From NCBI RefSeq assembly GCF_030818935.1, contig NZ_JAUTBD010000001.1, forward strand, positions 1,550,001-1,614,000: a stretch of DNA of 64,000 nucleotides, given 5' to 3'. Within the stretch, counting starts at the first letter, position 1; each line of letters begins with the position of its first letter. A model generated the notes under the pieces. That model ran no database searches, had not been told where the DNA came from, and saw nothing but the letters and a program-made list of their open reading frames with translations. The translations under genes were made by a program, and so were the position numbers. This document shows positions 7,684 to 16,919 of the stretch, one piece after another. Source of the DNA: Microbacterium sp. SORGH_AS_1204 (lineage in GTDB: Bacteria > Actinomycetota > Actinomycetes > Actinomycetales > Microbacteriaceae).

Positions 7684-9669
7684 GTGACTGATTTCCCCGC
7701 CGATGGCTTCGCCCTCTTCCCCGACCGTTCGGTCGTCGCGCTGCGCGTGAACGGAGAGCTGAAAGACCTGGCCACGACCGTGACCGCCGACGACGTCGTC
7801 GAACCGGTCACGATCGACAGCGCCGACGGCCTTTCGATCCTGCGGCACTCGACGGCGCACGTGCTCGCGCAGGCCGTGCAGCGTGTCAAGCCCCAGGCGA
7901 ACCTCGGCATCGGCCCGCCCGTCACCGACGGCTTCTACTACGACTTCCAGGTCGACGAGCCCTTCACCCCTGACGACCTCAAGGTCATCAAGAAGGAGAT
8001 GGAGCGCATCGTCCGCGAGAACCAGCGGTTCGTGCGTCGCGTCGTCACCGACGACGAGGCCCGCGCCGAGCTCTCCGACGAGCCGTTCAAGCTCGAGCTG
8101 ATCGGCCTCAAGGGCGGTTCGGCCGAGGCCGCCGAGGGCGCGTCGGTCGAGGTCGGCGCCGGCGAGCTGACGATCTACGACAACGTCACCCGCGACGGCG
8201 AGACCGCGTGGAAGGACCTCTGCCGCGGACCCCACGTGCCCGGCACGCGTCTCATCGGCAACGGCTGGGACCTCACCCGCATTGCCGGCGCCTACTGGCG
8301 CGGCAGCGAGAAGAACCCGCAGCTCCAGCGCATCTACGGCACCGCGTGGCCCACCAAAGACGAGCTGCGCGCGTACCAGCATCGTTTGGAAGAGGCCGCC
8401 AAGCGCGACCACCGCAAGCTCGGCAAAGAACTCGACCTGTTCTCGTTCCCCGACGAGATCGGCCCCGGACTCTCGGTGTTCCACCCCAAGGGCGGCATCA
8501 TCCGCTACGAGATCGAGCGGTACATGCGCGAGCGCCTGCTCGCCAGCGGCTACGAGGTCGTGAACACCCCCCACATCACCAAGGGCGACCTGTTCATGAC
8601 CAGCGGTCACCTGCAGTGGTACGCCGACGGCATGTACCCCCCGATGGTGCTCGACGAGGTCGTGGATGCCGACGGGCACGTGTCGCGTGAGGGCCAGGAG
8701 TACTACCTGAAGCCCATGAACTGCCCGTTCCACAACCTGATCTTCCGCTCGCGCGGGCGCAGCTACCGCGAGCTGCCGCTGCGCCTCAGCGAGTTCGGGT
8801 CGGTCTACCGTTACGAGAAGAGCGGCACCCTCTCGGGCCTCACCCGTGTGCGCGGGATGACGCAGGACGACACCCACATCTACGTCACCGCCGACCAGGT
8901 GAAGGGGGAGCTGACCCACAGCCTCGACTTCGTGCTGCAGACGCTGCGCGACTACGGCCTGAACGACTTCTACCTCGAGCTGTCGACCAAAGAAGACGGC
9001 AACCCGAAATTCATCGGCGACGACGCCCTCTGGACCGAGGCGACCGAGACGCTGCGCGAGGTCGCCGAGGCCTCCGGTCTCGAGCTCGTGCCCGACCCGG
9101 GTGGAGCGGCGTTCTACGGCCCGAAGATCTCGGTGCAGGCGCGCGACGCGATCGGCCGCACGTGGCAGATGTCGACCATCCAGCTCGACTTCAACCAGCC
9201 CGAGCGCTTCGAGCTCGAATACACCGGCCCCGACGGCGAGAAGCACCGCCCCGTCATGATCCACCGCGCCCTCTTCGGCTCGGTCGAGCGCTTCTTCGCG
9301 ATCCTGCTCGAGCACTACGCCGGCGCCTTCCCGGTGTGGCTCGCGCCGGTGCAGGTCGTGGCCGTCCCTGTCGCCGCCGAATACGGCGACTACCTGCAGG
9401 GGATCGTCGCCGATCTCAAGACCAAGGGCGTCCGCGCCGAGGCCGATCACAGCGACGACCGCATGCAGAAGAAGATCCGCACGCACACCACGCAGAAGGT
9501 GCCGCTCATGCTGATCGCCGGCGAGCAGGACCGCTCCAACGGCACGGTCTCGTTCCGCTTCCGCGACGGCACGCAGCTCAACGGCATCCCCGTCGGCGAG
9601 GCGGTGGCGCGCATCACCGGCGCGATCTCGGCGCGCACGCTCGTCAACACCGCCGAGGATCTCGCGTGA
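7684..9669 (+). CDS. thrS: Threonyl-tRNA synthetase
   Basis: Class II synthetase of 661 residues that charges tRNA-Thr. The editing domain shows [10 protein letters not shown] and the later YDNVTRDG ... CRGPHVPGT. The catalytic core has [11 protein letters not shown] (zinc cysteine), [20 protein letters not shown] (motif 2) and [18 protein letters not shown] (zinc histidine/motif 3). The anticodon domain starts at [16 protein letters not shown]. The N-terminal TGS domain is short: only about 46 residues precede [12 protein letters not shown]. Start is GTG at 7684 with AGGAG upstream; a TAGCCT -10 lies at 7651. The stop overlaps the HIT gene by 4 nt, so they form an operon. Confidence 0.97.
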   Translation: MTDFPADGFALFPDRSVVALRVNGELKDLATTVTADDVVEPVTIDSADGLSILRHSTAHVLAQAVQRVKPQANLGIGPPVTDGFYYDFQVDEPFTPDDLKVIKKEMERIVRENQRFVRRVVTDDEARAELSDEPFKLELIGLKGGSAEAAEGASVEVGAGELTIYDNVTRDGETAWKDLCRGPHVPGTRLIGNGWDLTRIAGAYWRGSEKNPQLQRIYGTAWPTKDELRAYQHRLEEAAKRDHRKLGKELDLFSFPDEIGPGLSVFHPKGGIIRYEIERYMRERLLASGYEVVNTPHITKGDLFMTSGHLQWYADGMYPPMVLDEVVDADGHVSREGQEYYLKPMNCPFHNLIFRSRGRSYRELPLRLSEFGSVYRYEKSGTLSGLTRVRGMTQDDTHIYVTADQVKGELTHSLDFVLQTLRDYGLNDFYLELSTKEDGNPKFIGDDALWTEATETLREVAEASGLELVPDPGGAAFYGPKISVQARDAIGRTWQMSTIQLDFNQPERFELEYTGPDGEKHRPVMIHRALFGSVERFFAILLEHYAGAFPVWLAPVQVVAVPVAAEYGDYLQGIVADLKTKGVRAEADHSDDRMQKKIRTHTTQKVPLMLIAGEQDRSNGTVSFRFRDGTQLNGIPVGEAVARITGAISARTLVNTAEDLA

Positions 9670-10289
9670 CGAGCGATCCGGATGCCGCGGCCGCGGGCTC
9701 GTCGCCGGTGACCGGTGCGACGTCCGCCGTCGGCGGGTCCGGATCGGCGAACCCCGACGCGGAGCTCGTCGACGCGATGACGATGGGCGGCGTTCCCGAC
9801 GAGTTCCAGCGCCTGTGGACGCCCCACCGCATGGCGTACATCTCGGCGGGACGCGAGCCGATGGAGAAGAACTGCCCGTTCTGCGCGGCGCCCGACAAGA
9901 GCGATGAGGACGGGTTGATCGTCGCGCGCGGGCGGACGGCCTACGTGCTGCTGAACCTCTTCCCCTACAACTCCGGGCACCTGCTCGTCTGCCCCTACCG
10001 TCACATCGCCACCTACGACCAGGCGACCGACGAAGAGGTGGCCGAGATCGGAGCTCTCACGCAGCGCGGAATGCGGGTGCTCCGTGCGGTCTCACGCTGC
10101 GATGGCTTCAACCTCGGCATGAACCAGGGAGCGATCGCCGGGGCCGGAGTCGACGCTCACCTGCACCAGCACATCGTGCCGCGGTGGGCGTCGGATGCGA
10201 ATTTCTTCCCGATCATCGCCAAGACGAAGGCGCTCCCGCAGATGCTCGGCGACGTGCGGCGCACGGTCGCGGAGGCCTGGGGGAACTGA
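9666..10289 (+). CDS. HIT-domain nucleotide hydrolase/phosphorylase
   Basis: A 207-residue HIT protein. Zinc-type cysteines (NCPFCAAPD) lie near residue 77, followed by [20 protein letters not shown] and the catalytic histidine triad in [13 protein letters not shown] (H-x-H-x-H). Relatives from actinobacteria act as diadenosine tetraphosphate phosphorylases or general nucleoside phosphoramidases. GTG at 9666 overlaps the thrS stop by 4 nt, indicating translational coupling; in many actinobacteria a HIT gene follows thrS. The first 50 residues are low complexity and could be partly untranslated if an internal start is used. Confidence 0.9.
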   Translation: MTSDPDAAAAGSSPVTGATSAVGGSGSANPDAELVDAMTMGGVPDEFQRLWTPHRMAYISAGREPMEKNCPFCAAPDKSDEDGLIVARGRTAYVLLNLFPYNSGHLLVCPYRHIATYDQATDEEVAEIGALTQRGMRVLRAVSRCDGFNLGMNQGAIAGAGVDAHLHQHIVPRWASDANFFPIIAKTKALPQMLGDVRRTVAEAWGN

Positions 10290-10321
10290 CGGCGGTCGGC
10301 GCTTTCGCCACGGAGTACAGA

Positions 10322-10394
10322 AAGCGCTTGACAGGGGCCGTAAAACGACGGCAGAATCGCCTGCAAGCGGATTGTGAGCGATAACACCGGTGTT
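10322..10394 (+). promoter_or_regulatory. Promoter with two LacI-family operator-like palindromes
   Basis: TTGACA at 10328-10333 and CAGAAT at 10352-10357 (18-bp spacer) make a good promoter. AAGCGCTT at 10322-10329, a perfect 8-bp palindrome with a central CG, overlaps the -35. ATTGTGAGCGATAACA at 10371-10386, just after the predicted start, resembles a LacI-type operator (lac O1 differs by one inserted G). The latter runs into a perfect 12-bp palindrome AACACCGGTGTT (10383-10394). This suggests sugar-responsive repression of the secreted lectin-protease gene, whose start is about 210 nt downstream. No LacI gene is in the window. Confidence 0.7.
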
Positions 10395-10573
10395 GTCGCC
10401 CCGCGATGATGCGTCTCGGTGTCTCTGTGAACAGGGCGCCGGCGGGCCGAGTACCCCCCTGCTTGGCGACGCGCCGTCGCGCGCCCGAGGTCGGTTCCGG
10501 CGGCCCACGGCGCTCGGCGTTCCCCCACCCCGGATCGCCTCGCGGCGACCCGGCACAACGGAAGGTAATCCCC

Positions 10574-11608
10574 ATGTCCCGGACGACGACGTCCCGCATC
10601 ACGGGTCGAGGATGGAGCGCGTGCGGCGCGCTGCTGGCATCCATCGCCCTCGGCCTCACCCTCTTCGGCGCTGCCTCTCCCGCCTCGGCAGCCGCGCCGG
10701 TGGGCACGGGCACGAACCAGGAGATCCGAAACCAGCAGAACACCCTCTGCATGGACGACTACGCCTTCAACACCCAGCCCGGCGCGGAGGTGCGTCAGTG
10801 GACGTGCCTCGAGGGCCAGAACCAGCTGTGGGCGATCACCGACCTGGGCAACGGCTATGCCGAGATCAAGAACAAGCACAGCAACCTCTGCCTCGACAAC
10901 TTCAACTTCGCCACCGCCCCCGGTTCCGAGGTGCGGCAGTGGACCTGCAACGGCGCCGACGTGCAGCAGTGGCAGCTCACCGACGTCGGCGGCGGCTGGA
11001 CCGAGATCCGCAACAAGTACAACAACCTCTGCGTGACGAGCGACGCCTCACCCGTCGACGGCGTGCTGCTGGCCCAGCAGACCTGTAACAACTCCGGCGT
11101 GCAGCGCTGGCGTCTGACCGACCCGAACGTGTCGAAGATCACCTGGAGCCTTTCGCGGTCGGCCAACCCCACGGAGGACGAGGCCGATGCCTACGCCCGC
11201 ATCACCGACGCGATGAACCGCGCCGTCGCTCGCTACAACAAGTTCAACAACACGTGGCGGCACCTGACGGTGGAGTACGCGCCCTGGGTGCAGACGGCTG
11301 ACGCCAGCATCAACGGCAACATCCGCTTCGGCTCGAACCGTGGCTTCATGCAGGAGGGCACGGCCCTTCACGAGATGTCCCACACCGTCGGTGTCGGCAC
11401 CGCCGGGCACTTCCAGGGCAAGTGCGACGCGCAGGACTGGCCCTCCGCCCTTCCCCTGCTGCGCACATGGGACGGCCCCGATGCTCGGATCAACTGCGGC
11501 GGCAGCCACTTCTGGCCCTACGGGCTGAACTACTCGAACGAGTACAACGAGACCAACTTCGACCGCAACGTGCGACTGGTGCAGGCGATGCACCACGACG
11601 GCCTCTGA
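10574..11608 (+). CDS. Secreted ricin-type lectin (RICIN) with C-terminal zinc-metalloprotease-like domain
   Basis: A 344-residue exported protein. Residues 1-40 are a Sec signal peptide: basic TTTSRITGRGW, hydrophobic LLASIALGLTLFGAAS, cleavage near ASAAA. Residues about 45-185 form a beta-trefoil lectin with repeated QxW motifs (QLWAIT, QQWQLT, QRWRLT) and conserved LCMDDY/LCLDN turns, expected to bind polysaccharide. The C-terminal part carries HEMSHTVGVGTAGHF, an HExxH zinc motif followed by a possible third histidine, as in metzincins. GGAAGG precedes the ATG. The leader of about 210 nt and LacI-like operators upstream suggest carbohydrate control. Substrate is unknown. Confidence 0.85.
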   Translation: MSRTTTSRITGRGWSACGALLASIALGLTLFGAASPASAAAPVGTGTNQEIRNQQNTLCMDDYAFNTQPGAEVRQWTCLEGQNQLWAITDLGNGYAEIKNKHSNLCLDNFNFATAPGSEVRQWTCNGADVQQWQLTDVGGGWTEIRNKYNNLCVTSDASPVDGVLLAQQTCNNSGVQRWRLTDPNVSKITWSLSRSANPTEDEADAYARITDAMNRAVARYNKFNNTWRHLTVEYAPWVQTADASINGNIRFGSNRGFMQEGTALHEMSHTVGVGTAGHFQGKCDAQDWPSALPLLRTWDGPDARINCGGSHFWPYGLNYSNEYNETNFDRNVRLVQAMHHDGL

Positions 11609-11626
11609 TTTCGTACACCGCGTGAC

Positions 11627-11679
11627 CGACGCCGGTCCCGTCGAGTCGCCCCGAACGGGCGGGTCGGCGCGACCGGCGT
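11627..11679. terminator. Complex hairpin between convergent genes
   Basis: Outer arms GACGCCGGTC (11627-11636) and GACCGGCGTC (11670-11679) enclose an inner hairpin CGCCC/GGGCG (11646-11660). It lies between the stop of the lectin gene and the stop of the minus-strand kinase gene and can serve both. Confidence 0.6.
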
Positions 11680-11686
11680 CGCCGTG

Positions 11687-12541
11687 TCAGCGCACCTGGC
11701 GCACCGAGAACTGCAGTCGAGGGTGGGCGTAGGCCTCCTGCGACTCGATGAGGCGGAGCTCGCGCGAGCCCGCCTCGTACGTGTTGCTGAGCAGGTCGAA
11801 CACACTGGATGCCGTGCGAGCCAACGCGTCGGCGGCGTCACCGCCGCTGCGGCGGTAGTGCGCCGTGAAGAGGGCGGCGGTCACGTCGCCCGAGCCGTTG
11901 GCCTTCATGGGGATGAGCGGGGTCTGAACGATCCACGCGCCGGCGTCGTCGACGACCATCATCTCGATGGTGTCGGGCTCGCGGTCGGGGCGCTCGACGC
12001 TTGTGGCGAGTATTGTGCGGGGGCCGCGGGCGCGGAGAGCATCCGCCGATTCCAGGGTGGATTCGATGCTGCCGGGCTCCGTGCCCGTCAGGAAGCCGAG
12101 TTCGAACTGGTTGGGGGTGAGGATGTCCGCGACCGGCACGACCCGCTCGCGCAGCAGCTCGGGGATGGCCGGCGCGACGAAGCAGCCCGACTTGGCATTG
12201 CCCATGACGGGGTCGCAGGCGTACACGGCATCCGGGTTCGCCTTCTTCACCCGCGCAACGGTGTCGATGATGACGTCGGCGATGCCCTCGCCGCCCTGGT
12301 ACCCCGAGAGCACCACGTCGATCTCGGGGAACACCCCGCGATCCTCGATACCGGCGATGACGGCGGCCACGTCGTCGGGCGAGATCAGCGGGCCGCGCCA
12401 CGCGCCGTAGCCGGTGTGGTTGGAGAAGTTGACCGTGTAGACGGGCAGAACCTCGACGCCGATACGTTGGAGGGGGAAGACGGCGGCGGAGTTGCCGACA
12501 TGCCCGTACGCCACGGCGGACTGGATCGAGAGAACCTTCAT
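11687..12541 (-). CDS. pdxY: Pyridoxal kinase, PdxY type
   Basis: A 284-residue ribokinase-superfamily enzyme that phosphorylates pyridoxal, salvaging vitamin B6. The N-terminus [20 protein letters not shown] and FPLQRIGVEV is the PdxY/PdxK signature. SGYQGGEGIAD, YACDPVMGN and DILTPNQFELGFLTG line the active site, and KANGSGDVTAALFTAHY is the anion-hole/catalytic GSGD motif. Start ATG at 12541 overlaps by 4 nt the stop of the MocR regulator, so both are translated from one message. It stands back to back with the de novo pdxST operon, giving salvage and synthesis in one locus. Confidence 0.93.
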   Translation of the reverse strand: MKVLSIQSAVAYGHVGNSAAVFPLQRIGVEVLPVYTVNFSNHTGYGAWRGPLISPDDVAAVIAGIEDRGVFPEIDVVLSGYQGGEGIADVIIDTVARVKKANPDAVYACDPVMGNAKSGCFVAPAIPELLRERVVPVADILTPNQFELGFLTGTEPGSIESTLESADALRARGPRTILATSVERPDREPDTIEMMVVDDAGAWIVQTPLIPMKANGSGDVTAALFTAHYRRSGGDAADALARTASSVFDLLSNTYEAGSRELRLIESQEAYAHPRLQFSVRQVR

Positions 12542-13878
12542 GCCTCGATCCTTCCACCTCGCGAGCCCGGGCGACGCGTCCCCGCGGCGGCGGCGATGTC
12601 GTCGGCGAGGGCCGCCGCGGACGCCTCGTCGAGGTCGTGCACGGTGAGGCGCAGGAAATCGCCGGCGGGGGCGGGGGAGAGGAAGAACGGATCGCCCTCG
12701 CGCACCAGCCAGCCGCGGCGCATGAGGTCGTCGCGCACGGACGCCGCCGGCACCGGCAGCGGCACCCACAGGTTGAGTCCGTCGCCCGGGGTGGTGGGCA
12801 GTCCCCGCTCCGTGAGGCTCCGGGCGAAGGCGGCGTTGCGCGCGGCGTAGTGCACGGCCGCCCTCTCGATGTCGGCGCGCACCTCGTCGTCGGTGACGAG
12901 CGCGAGCGTGAGGCGCTGCAGGATGTGACTGACCCACGTGGTACCGGGGGTCAGGCGCACGGCGAGCCCGTCGGCGGTGTCGGGATCGGATGCCGTGACG
13001 GCGAGGCAGGTGTCGGGTCCGAGGAATTTCGACATCGACCGGATGCGCGCCCAGCGCTTCTGCGTCGGGCCGATGACCGAATGCAACGGTGACCGGGACA
13101 GCAGCGAGAAGTGGTCGTCTTCGATGACGAGCACGTACGGGTGCTCGGCGAGGACCGCGCGAAGAGCGGCGGCACGTCGCTCGCTCAAGCTCGCGCCCGT
13201 GGGGTTGTGCGCGCGCGGTGTGCAGATCACGGCCCGCACCCCCGCCTCGAGGGCGGCGCGGAGGCCGTCGACCGTCATGCCCTCGGTGTCCACGTCTACC
13301 GGGACGGCGCGGTAGCCGCCGGTGCGCACGGTGTGCAGCGCCGAGAGGAAGCAGGGGTCCTCGAGTGCGACCGCGTCGTCGCGTTGGAGGGCCTGAGCGA
13401 GCAGTCGCTCGATCGCATCGCTGGCGCCGCTGGTGACGGTGATGCGCACGTCGTCGTGGGGGAGCTGATCCGTCATCCACGCCCGCGCCCACGCTTCGAG
13501 ACCGGGGTCGATGACGGGCTCGCCGTACAGGACCGGCCGCGCCGAACGGGCGAGCGCGGCGGTGGGGTCGGGGATGCGGGCGGGGTCGGGGTTGCCCGTG
13601 CCCACGTCGCGCAGCACGGTGTCGGGCGCGTACCCCTCTTGCGCGACCGCCGCGCGATCGGCCACTCGCGTGCCGCCGCGCCCGCGCGTCTCGACCAGAC
13701 CCGCCTGCGCGAGCTGTCGGTAGGCGGCGACGACGGTGTTGCGGTTGACGCCGAGGTCGACGGCCACGGCGCGCACCGAGGGCAGAAGCGTTCCGGGAGC
13801 GAGTTCGCCGCGTTCGATGCGGGTGCGCAACGCGGAGGCGATACCGGATGCCGAGTTGCCGGTCATGTCGATGCTCAT
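12538..13878 (-). CDS. pdxR: MocR/PdxR-type GntR regulator with aminotransferase-like domain
   Basis: A 446-residue regulator. Residues about 5-75 form a GntR winged helix ([40 protein letters not shown], then [17 protein letters not shown]). The rest is a fold-type I aminotransferase domain: [27 protein letters not shown] and [11 protein letters not shown], where the lysine would bind PLP. In known PdxR proteins PLP binding tunes activation of pdxST. The divergent pdxS-pdxT operon and downstream pyridoxal kinase strongly support that role. An alternative start is ATG at 13866. The TTTGGC-CTAA-GCCAAA palindrome lies about 50 bp upstream. The gene symbol is by context. Confidence 0.88.
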   Translation of the reverse strand: MSIDMTGNSASGIASALRTRIERGELAPGTLLPSVRAVAVDLGVNRNTVVAAYRQLAQAGLVETRGRGGTRVADRAAVAQEGYAPDTVLRDVGTGNPDPARIPDPTAALARSARPVLYGEPVIDPGLEAWARAWMTDQLPHDDVRITVTSGASDAIERLLAQALQRDDAVALEDPCFLSALHTVRTGGYRAVPVDVDTEGMTVDGLRAALEAGVRAVICTPRAHNPTGASLSERRAAALRAVLAEHPYVLVIEDDHFSLLSRSPLHSVIGPTQKRWARIRSMSKFLGPDTCLAVTASDPDTADGLAVRLTPGTTWVSHILQRLTLALVTDDEVRADIERAAVHYAARNAAFARSLTERGLPTTPGDGLNLWVPLPVPAASVRDDLMRRGWLVREGDPFFLSPAPAGDFLRLTVHDLDEASAAALADDIAAAAGTRRPGSRGGRIEA

Positions 13879-13926
13879 ACGCCCCCTCTCGCGTGCTCCC
13901 AGCTTATGTCCTCAGCCATGCTACGG

Positions 13927-13942
13927 TTTGGCCTAAGCCAAA
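13927..13942. promoter_or_regulatory. Palindrome TTTGGC-CTAA-GCCAAA between pdxR and pdxS, candidate PdxR operator
   Basis: Perfect 6-bp arms with a 4-bp spacer lie in the 120-bp divergent gap, 49 bp from the pdxR start and 57 bp from the pdxS start. Position and symmetry fit a site shared by the two promoters. It is not identical to the published corynebacterial PdxR motif as I recall it, so the assignment rests on location. Confidence 0.55.
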
Positions 13943-13998
13943 TGAATCGCGCCCCGAAGCGCGGAACGTCGCGCCGCCGGGCGCGGAATGGAGTGGAC

Positions 13999-14883
13999 AT
14001 GACCGACACCGGAACCGCCCGCGTCAAGCGCGGCCTCGCCGAGATGCTCAAGGGCGGCGTGATCATGGACGTGGTCACCGCCGAGCAGGCTCGCATCGCC
14101 GAAGACGCCGGCGCCGTCGCCGTCATGGCGCTGGAGCGCGTGCCCGCCGACATCCGGGCCCAGGGCGGCGTCGCCCGCATGAGCGACCCCGACCTCATCG
14201 ACGACATCATCGCGTCGGTGTCGATCCCCGTCATGGCCAAGGCCCGCATCGGCCACTTCGTCGAGGCGCAGATCCTGCAGGAGCTCGGTGTCGACTACAT
14301 CGACGAATCCGAGGTGCTCTCGCCCGCCGACTACGTCAACCACATCGACAAGTACGACTTCACCGTCCCGTTCGTGTGCGGCGCCACCAACCTCGGCGAA
14401 GCGCTCCGCCGTATCACCGAGGGAGCGGCGATGATCCGTTCCAAGGGCGAGGCGGGCACCGGCGACGTGTCGGAGGCGACCAAGCACATCCGCACCATCC
14501 GCGGTGAGATCAACGCCCTGCGCGCCAAGACCAAGGACGAGCTCTACGTCGCCGCGAAAGAACTGCAGGCGCCCTACGACCTCGTCGTCGAGATCGCCGA
14601 GACCGGCACGCTCCCTGTCGTGCTCTTCACCGCGGGAGGGGTCGCAACCCCCGCCGACGCCGCCATGATGATGCAGCTCGGCGCCGACGGCGTCTTCGTG
14701 GGCTCGGGCATCTTCAAGTCGGGCAACCCCGCCCAGCGCGCCGCGGCGATCGTGAAGGCAACCACCTTCCACGACGACCCCAAGGTCGTCGCCGAGGCCT
14801 CGCGCGGGCTCGGCGAGGCGATGGTGGGCATCAACGTCGCCGACCTCCCCGCCCCGCACCGCCTCGCCGAGCGTGGCTGGTAA
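13999..14883 (+). CDS. pdxS: Pyridoxal 5'-phosphate synthase lyase subunit PdxS
   Basis: A 294-residue (beta/alpha)8 enzyme that makes PLP from ribose 5-phosphate, glyceraldehyde 3-phosphate and ammonia delivered by PdxT. It is nearly textbook: [40 protein letters not shown], the catalytic lysine in [22 protein letters not shown], the second lysine region RSKGEAGTG and [13 protein letters not shown]. Length matches the family. The ATG at 13999 is the natural start. pdxT follows with an 11-nt overlap. Expression is probably driven by the divergent MocR regulator. Confidence 0.98.
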   Translation: MTDTGTARVKRGLAEMLKGGVIMDVVTAEQARIAEDAGAVAVMALERVPADIRAQGGVARMSDPDLIDDIIASVSIPVMAKARIGHFVEAQILQELGVDYIDESEVLSPADYVNHIDKYDFTVPFVCGATNLGEALRRITEGAAMIRSKGEAGTGDVSEATKHIRTIRGEINALRAKTKDELYVAAKELQAPYDLVVEIAETGTLPVVLFTAGGVATPADAAMMMQLGADGVFVGSGIFKSGNPAQRAAAIVKATTFHDDPKVVAEASRGLGEAMVGINVADLPAPHRLAERGW

Positions 14884-15490
14884 ACCGCGCGTCGGCGTGC
14901 TCGCCCTGCAGGGCGACGTGCGCGAGCACCTCGCGGTGCTGACCGCCCTCGGCGCCGACGCACGACCCGTGCGTCGGCGCGAGGAGCTCGCCGCCGTGCA
15001 GGGCCTCGTCCTCCCCGGCGGCGAGTCGAGCGTCATCGACAAGCTCGCCCGCGCCTTCGGCCTGTTCGACCCCATCCGCGCCGCGATCGCCGACGGCATG
15101 CCGATGTACGGCACGTGTGCCGGCCTCATCCTGCTTGCCGACCGCATCGACGGCGCCATCGCGGGCCAGCAGACCTTCGGCGGCCTCGATGCGCGCGTCG
15201 CCCGCAACGTGTTCGGGAGCCAGACGGCCTCGTTCGAGACCGACCTCGACGTCCCCGCCCTCGGCGACCCGCCCGTGCACGCCGTCTTCATCCGCGCTCC
15301 CGCGGTGGTGGAGTGGGGTCCGGATGCCGAGCCCCTGGCATCCCTCCCCGATGGGCGCGTCGTCGCCATCGAGCAGGGCGCGCTGCTCGGCACGGCGTTC
15401 CACCCCGAATCGACCGGCGAGACGCGCTTCCACCAGCGCTTCCTGGCCCGTGTGCACGCGCGGAGCGGCGCAGACGCGCCCGCGTTCTAG
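14873..15490 (+). CDS. pdxT: Pyridoxal 5'-phosphate synthase glutaminase subunit PdxT
   Basis: A 205-residue class I glutamine amidotransferase that feeds ammonia to Pdx[15 protein letters not shown] opens the protein, [14 protein letters not shown] is the oxyanion-hole region, [12 protein letters not shown] holds the nucleophilic cysteine and [15 protein letters not shown] the catalytic His/Glu. The GTG start at 14873 lies inside pdxS, so translation is coupled. It is the last gene of the pdxST operon; the next gene has its own -10 box overlapping the pdxT stop region. Confidence 0.97.
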   Translation: MAGKPRVGVLALQGDVREHLAVLTALGADARPVRRREELAAVQGLVLPGGESSVIDKLARAFGLFDPIRAAIADGMPMYGTCAGLILLADRIDGAIAGQQTFGGLDARVARNVFGSQTASFETDLDVPALGDPPVHAVFIRAPAVVEWGPDAEPLASLPDGRVVAIEQGALLGTAFHPESTGETRFHQRFLARVHARSGADAPAF

Positions 15491-15493
15491 ACT
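15488..15493 (+). promoter_or_regulatory. -10 element TAGACT of a leaderless yebC promoter
   Basis: TAGACT ends seven bases before the yebC ATG (15501), placing the likely transcription start on the start codon. Its TAG is also the pdxT stop codon (15488-15490), so a stop codon is reused as promoter sequence. Confidence 0.65.
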
Positions 15494-15500
15494 GGAAGCT

Positions 15501-16259
15501 ATGTCCGGACACTCCAAATGGGCCACGACCAAGCACAAGAAGGCGGTCGTCGACGCCCGCCGCGCCAAGTCGTGGGCCAAGCTCATCAAGAACATCGAGG
15601 TCGCGGCCAAGCTCGGCGGCGCCGACCTGCAGGGCAACCCGACCCTCTTCGACGCCGTGCTCAAGGCCAAGAAGACCTCGGTCCCCAAAGACAACATCGA
15701 CCGTGCCATCAAGCGCGGAGCCGGTATCGGCGGCGAAGCGGTCGAGTACGCCTCGATCATGTACGAGGGCTACGGCCCCAACGGTGTCGCTTTCCTCATC
15801 GAGTGTCTGACCGACAACAAGAACCGGGCGGCGGCCGAGGTGCGCACCGCCCTCAGTCGTAACGGCGGCACGCTCGCCGACCCCGGCAGCGTCGCGTACA
15901 ACTTCAGCCGCAAGGGCGTCATCGTGGTCCCCGCCGAGGGCACCAGCGAAGACGACGTCATGCTCGCCGTCCTCGAGGCGGGCGCCGAAGAGGTCGAGCC
16001 CCACGGTGAGGGCTTCGGCGTCATCACCGAGGCGAGCGACCTGGTCTCGGTCCGCAGCGCGCTTCAGGATGCCGGCATCGAGTACGACTCCGCCGACGTC
16101 GAGTTCGTCCCCTCGCTGAAGATCGAGGTCGACGCCGACACCGCCCGCAAGGTGTTCCGCCTCATCGACGCACTGGAAGACAGCGACGACGTGCAGAACG
16201 TCTACACGAACTTCGACCTCACCCCCGAGGTGCAGGCCGAGCTCGAGAACGACGAGTAA
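15501..16259 (+). CDS. yebC: YebC/PmpR-family DNA-binding or translation-associated protein
   Basis: A 252-residue member of the YebC/TACO1 family: [73 protein letters not shown] and the acidic C-terminus. Family members have been described as transcription regulators and, more recently, as factors that relieve ribosome stalling. It sits just upstream of ruvCAB, the usual position in bacteria. The leaderless -10 TAGACT supports the ATG at 15501. Confidence 0.97.
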   Translation: MSGHSKWATTKHKKAVVDARRAKSWAKLIKNIEVAAKLGGADLQGNPTLFDAVLKAKKTSVPKDNIDRAIKRGAGIGGEAVEYASIMYEGYGPNGVAFLIECLTDNKNRAAAEVRTALSRNGGTLADPGSVAYNFSRKGVIVVPAEGTSEDDVMLAVLEAGAEEVEPHGEGFGVITEASDLVSVRSALQDAGIEYDSADVEFVPSLKIEVDADTARKVFRLIDALEDSDDVQNVYTNFDLTPEVQAELENDE

Positions 16260-16278
16260 GGGCGCGCCCTTCACGACG

Positions 16279-16311
16279 ACACGGCCCCTGCGCATAGCGT
16301 GGGGGCCGTGT
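16279..16311. promoter_or_regulatory. 10-bp inverted repeat enclosing the leaderless ruvC promoter
   Basis: ACACGGCCCC (16279-16288) pairs with GGGGCCGTGT (16302-16311). The 13-nt spacer holds the TAGCGT -10 box (16295-16300) and the right arm covers the GTG start. As DNA it could be an operator; as RNA from upstream it could be a terminator for yebC that also hides the ruvC start. Confidence 0.5.
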
Positions 16312-16910
16312 CCCGTTCTCTGCGCGTTCTCGGCATCGACCCGGGCCTGACGCGGTGCGGCATCGGCGTCGTCGACGTCTCGCCGAACCGCACGGCCTCG
16401 CTCGTGCACGTCGGCGTCGTGCGGTCGGAGACGTCGGATCCGATCGAGAAGCGTCTGGCGGCCATCGCCGCCGGCATCCGCTCCGTGCTGCAGGAACACG
16501 ACCCGATGGTCGTCGCCGTCGAGCGGGTGTTCGCGCAGAACAATCGGCACTCGGTCATGGGAACCGCGCAGGCGAGCGGCATCGCCCTGCTGCTCGCCGC
16601 CGAGCACGGCATCCCCGCGGCCACGCACACGCCCAGCGAGGTCAAGGCCGCCATCACCGGCTACGGATCGGCGGACAAACTCCAGGTGCAGACCATGGTC
16701 GCCCGGGTCCTGCGCCTGGACGCGCTGCCGCAGCCCGCGGATGCCGCCGACGCCCTCGCGATCGCGCTGTGTCACGCCTGGCGCGGGGGAGCGGCTCCGG
16801 CATCGTCCGATTCGGCGCTGACGCCCGCCCAGCGCGCGTGGAGGGATGCCGAGAAGCGGCGTTCTCCACAGCCACGTGTCGCTCGAACGCATGTACGAAC
16901 GGGCGCGTAA
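16308..16910 (+). CDS. ruvC: Crossover junction endodeoxyribonuclease RuvC
   Basis: A 200-residue resolvase that cuts Holliday junctions. The RNase H-like core has VLGIDPGLTRCGIGVVDV (first catalytic Asp), VAVERVFAQNNRHSVMGTAQ (Glu) and ADAADALAIALCHAW (paired Asp). The GTG at 16308 is chosen because TAGCGT ends seven bases before it and the protein then begins VSRSLRVLGIDPG; an in-frame ATG at 16299 would lie within the -10 region. The stop codon TAA (16908-16910) forms part of the ruvA -10 box. Confidence 0.96.
   Translation: MSRSLRVLGIDPGLTRCGIGVVDVSPNRTASLVHVGVVRSETSDPIEKRLAAIAAGIRSVLQEHDPMVVAVERVFAQNNRHSVMGTAQASGIALLLAAEHGIPAATHTPSEVKAAITGYGSADKLQVQTMVARVLRLDALPQPADAADALAIALCHAWRGGAAPASSDSALTPAQRAWRDAEKRRSPQPRVARTHVRTGA
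16883..16898 (+). promoter_or_regulatory. SOS (LexA) box-like site TCGAACgcatGTACGA upstream of ruvA
   Basis: The sequence matches the actinobacterial/Bacillus-type LexA site TCGAAC-N4-GTTCGA at 11 of 12 specified positions. It lies inside the 3' end of ruvC, ten bases upstream of the TAAGCT hexamer, so bound LexA would cover the -35 region of ruvA. ruv genes are SOS-controlled in many bacteria. Confidence 0.75.
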
Positions 16911-16913
16911 GCT
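16908..16913 (+). promoter_or_regulatory. -10 element TAAGCT of a leaderless ruvA promoter, overlapping the ruvC stop codon
   Basis: TAAGCT ends six bases before the ruvA ATG (16920). Its first three bases are the ruvC TAA stop codon. It would allow ruvAB to be induced separately from ruvC. Confidence 0.6.
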
Positions 16914-16919
16914 GGCCGC

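Noticed and set aside
7609..9486. Long minus-strand frame of 625 codons opposite thrS
   Set aside because: It is the antisense shadow of a clear synthetase gene; its translation is a Val/Asp/Gly/Leu-rich pattern typical of reversed high-GC codons.
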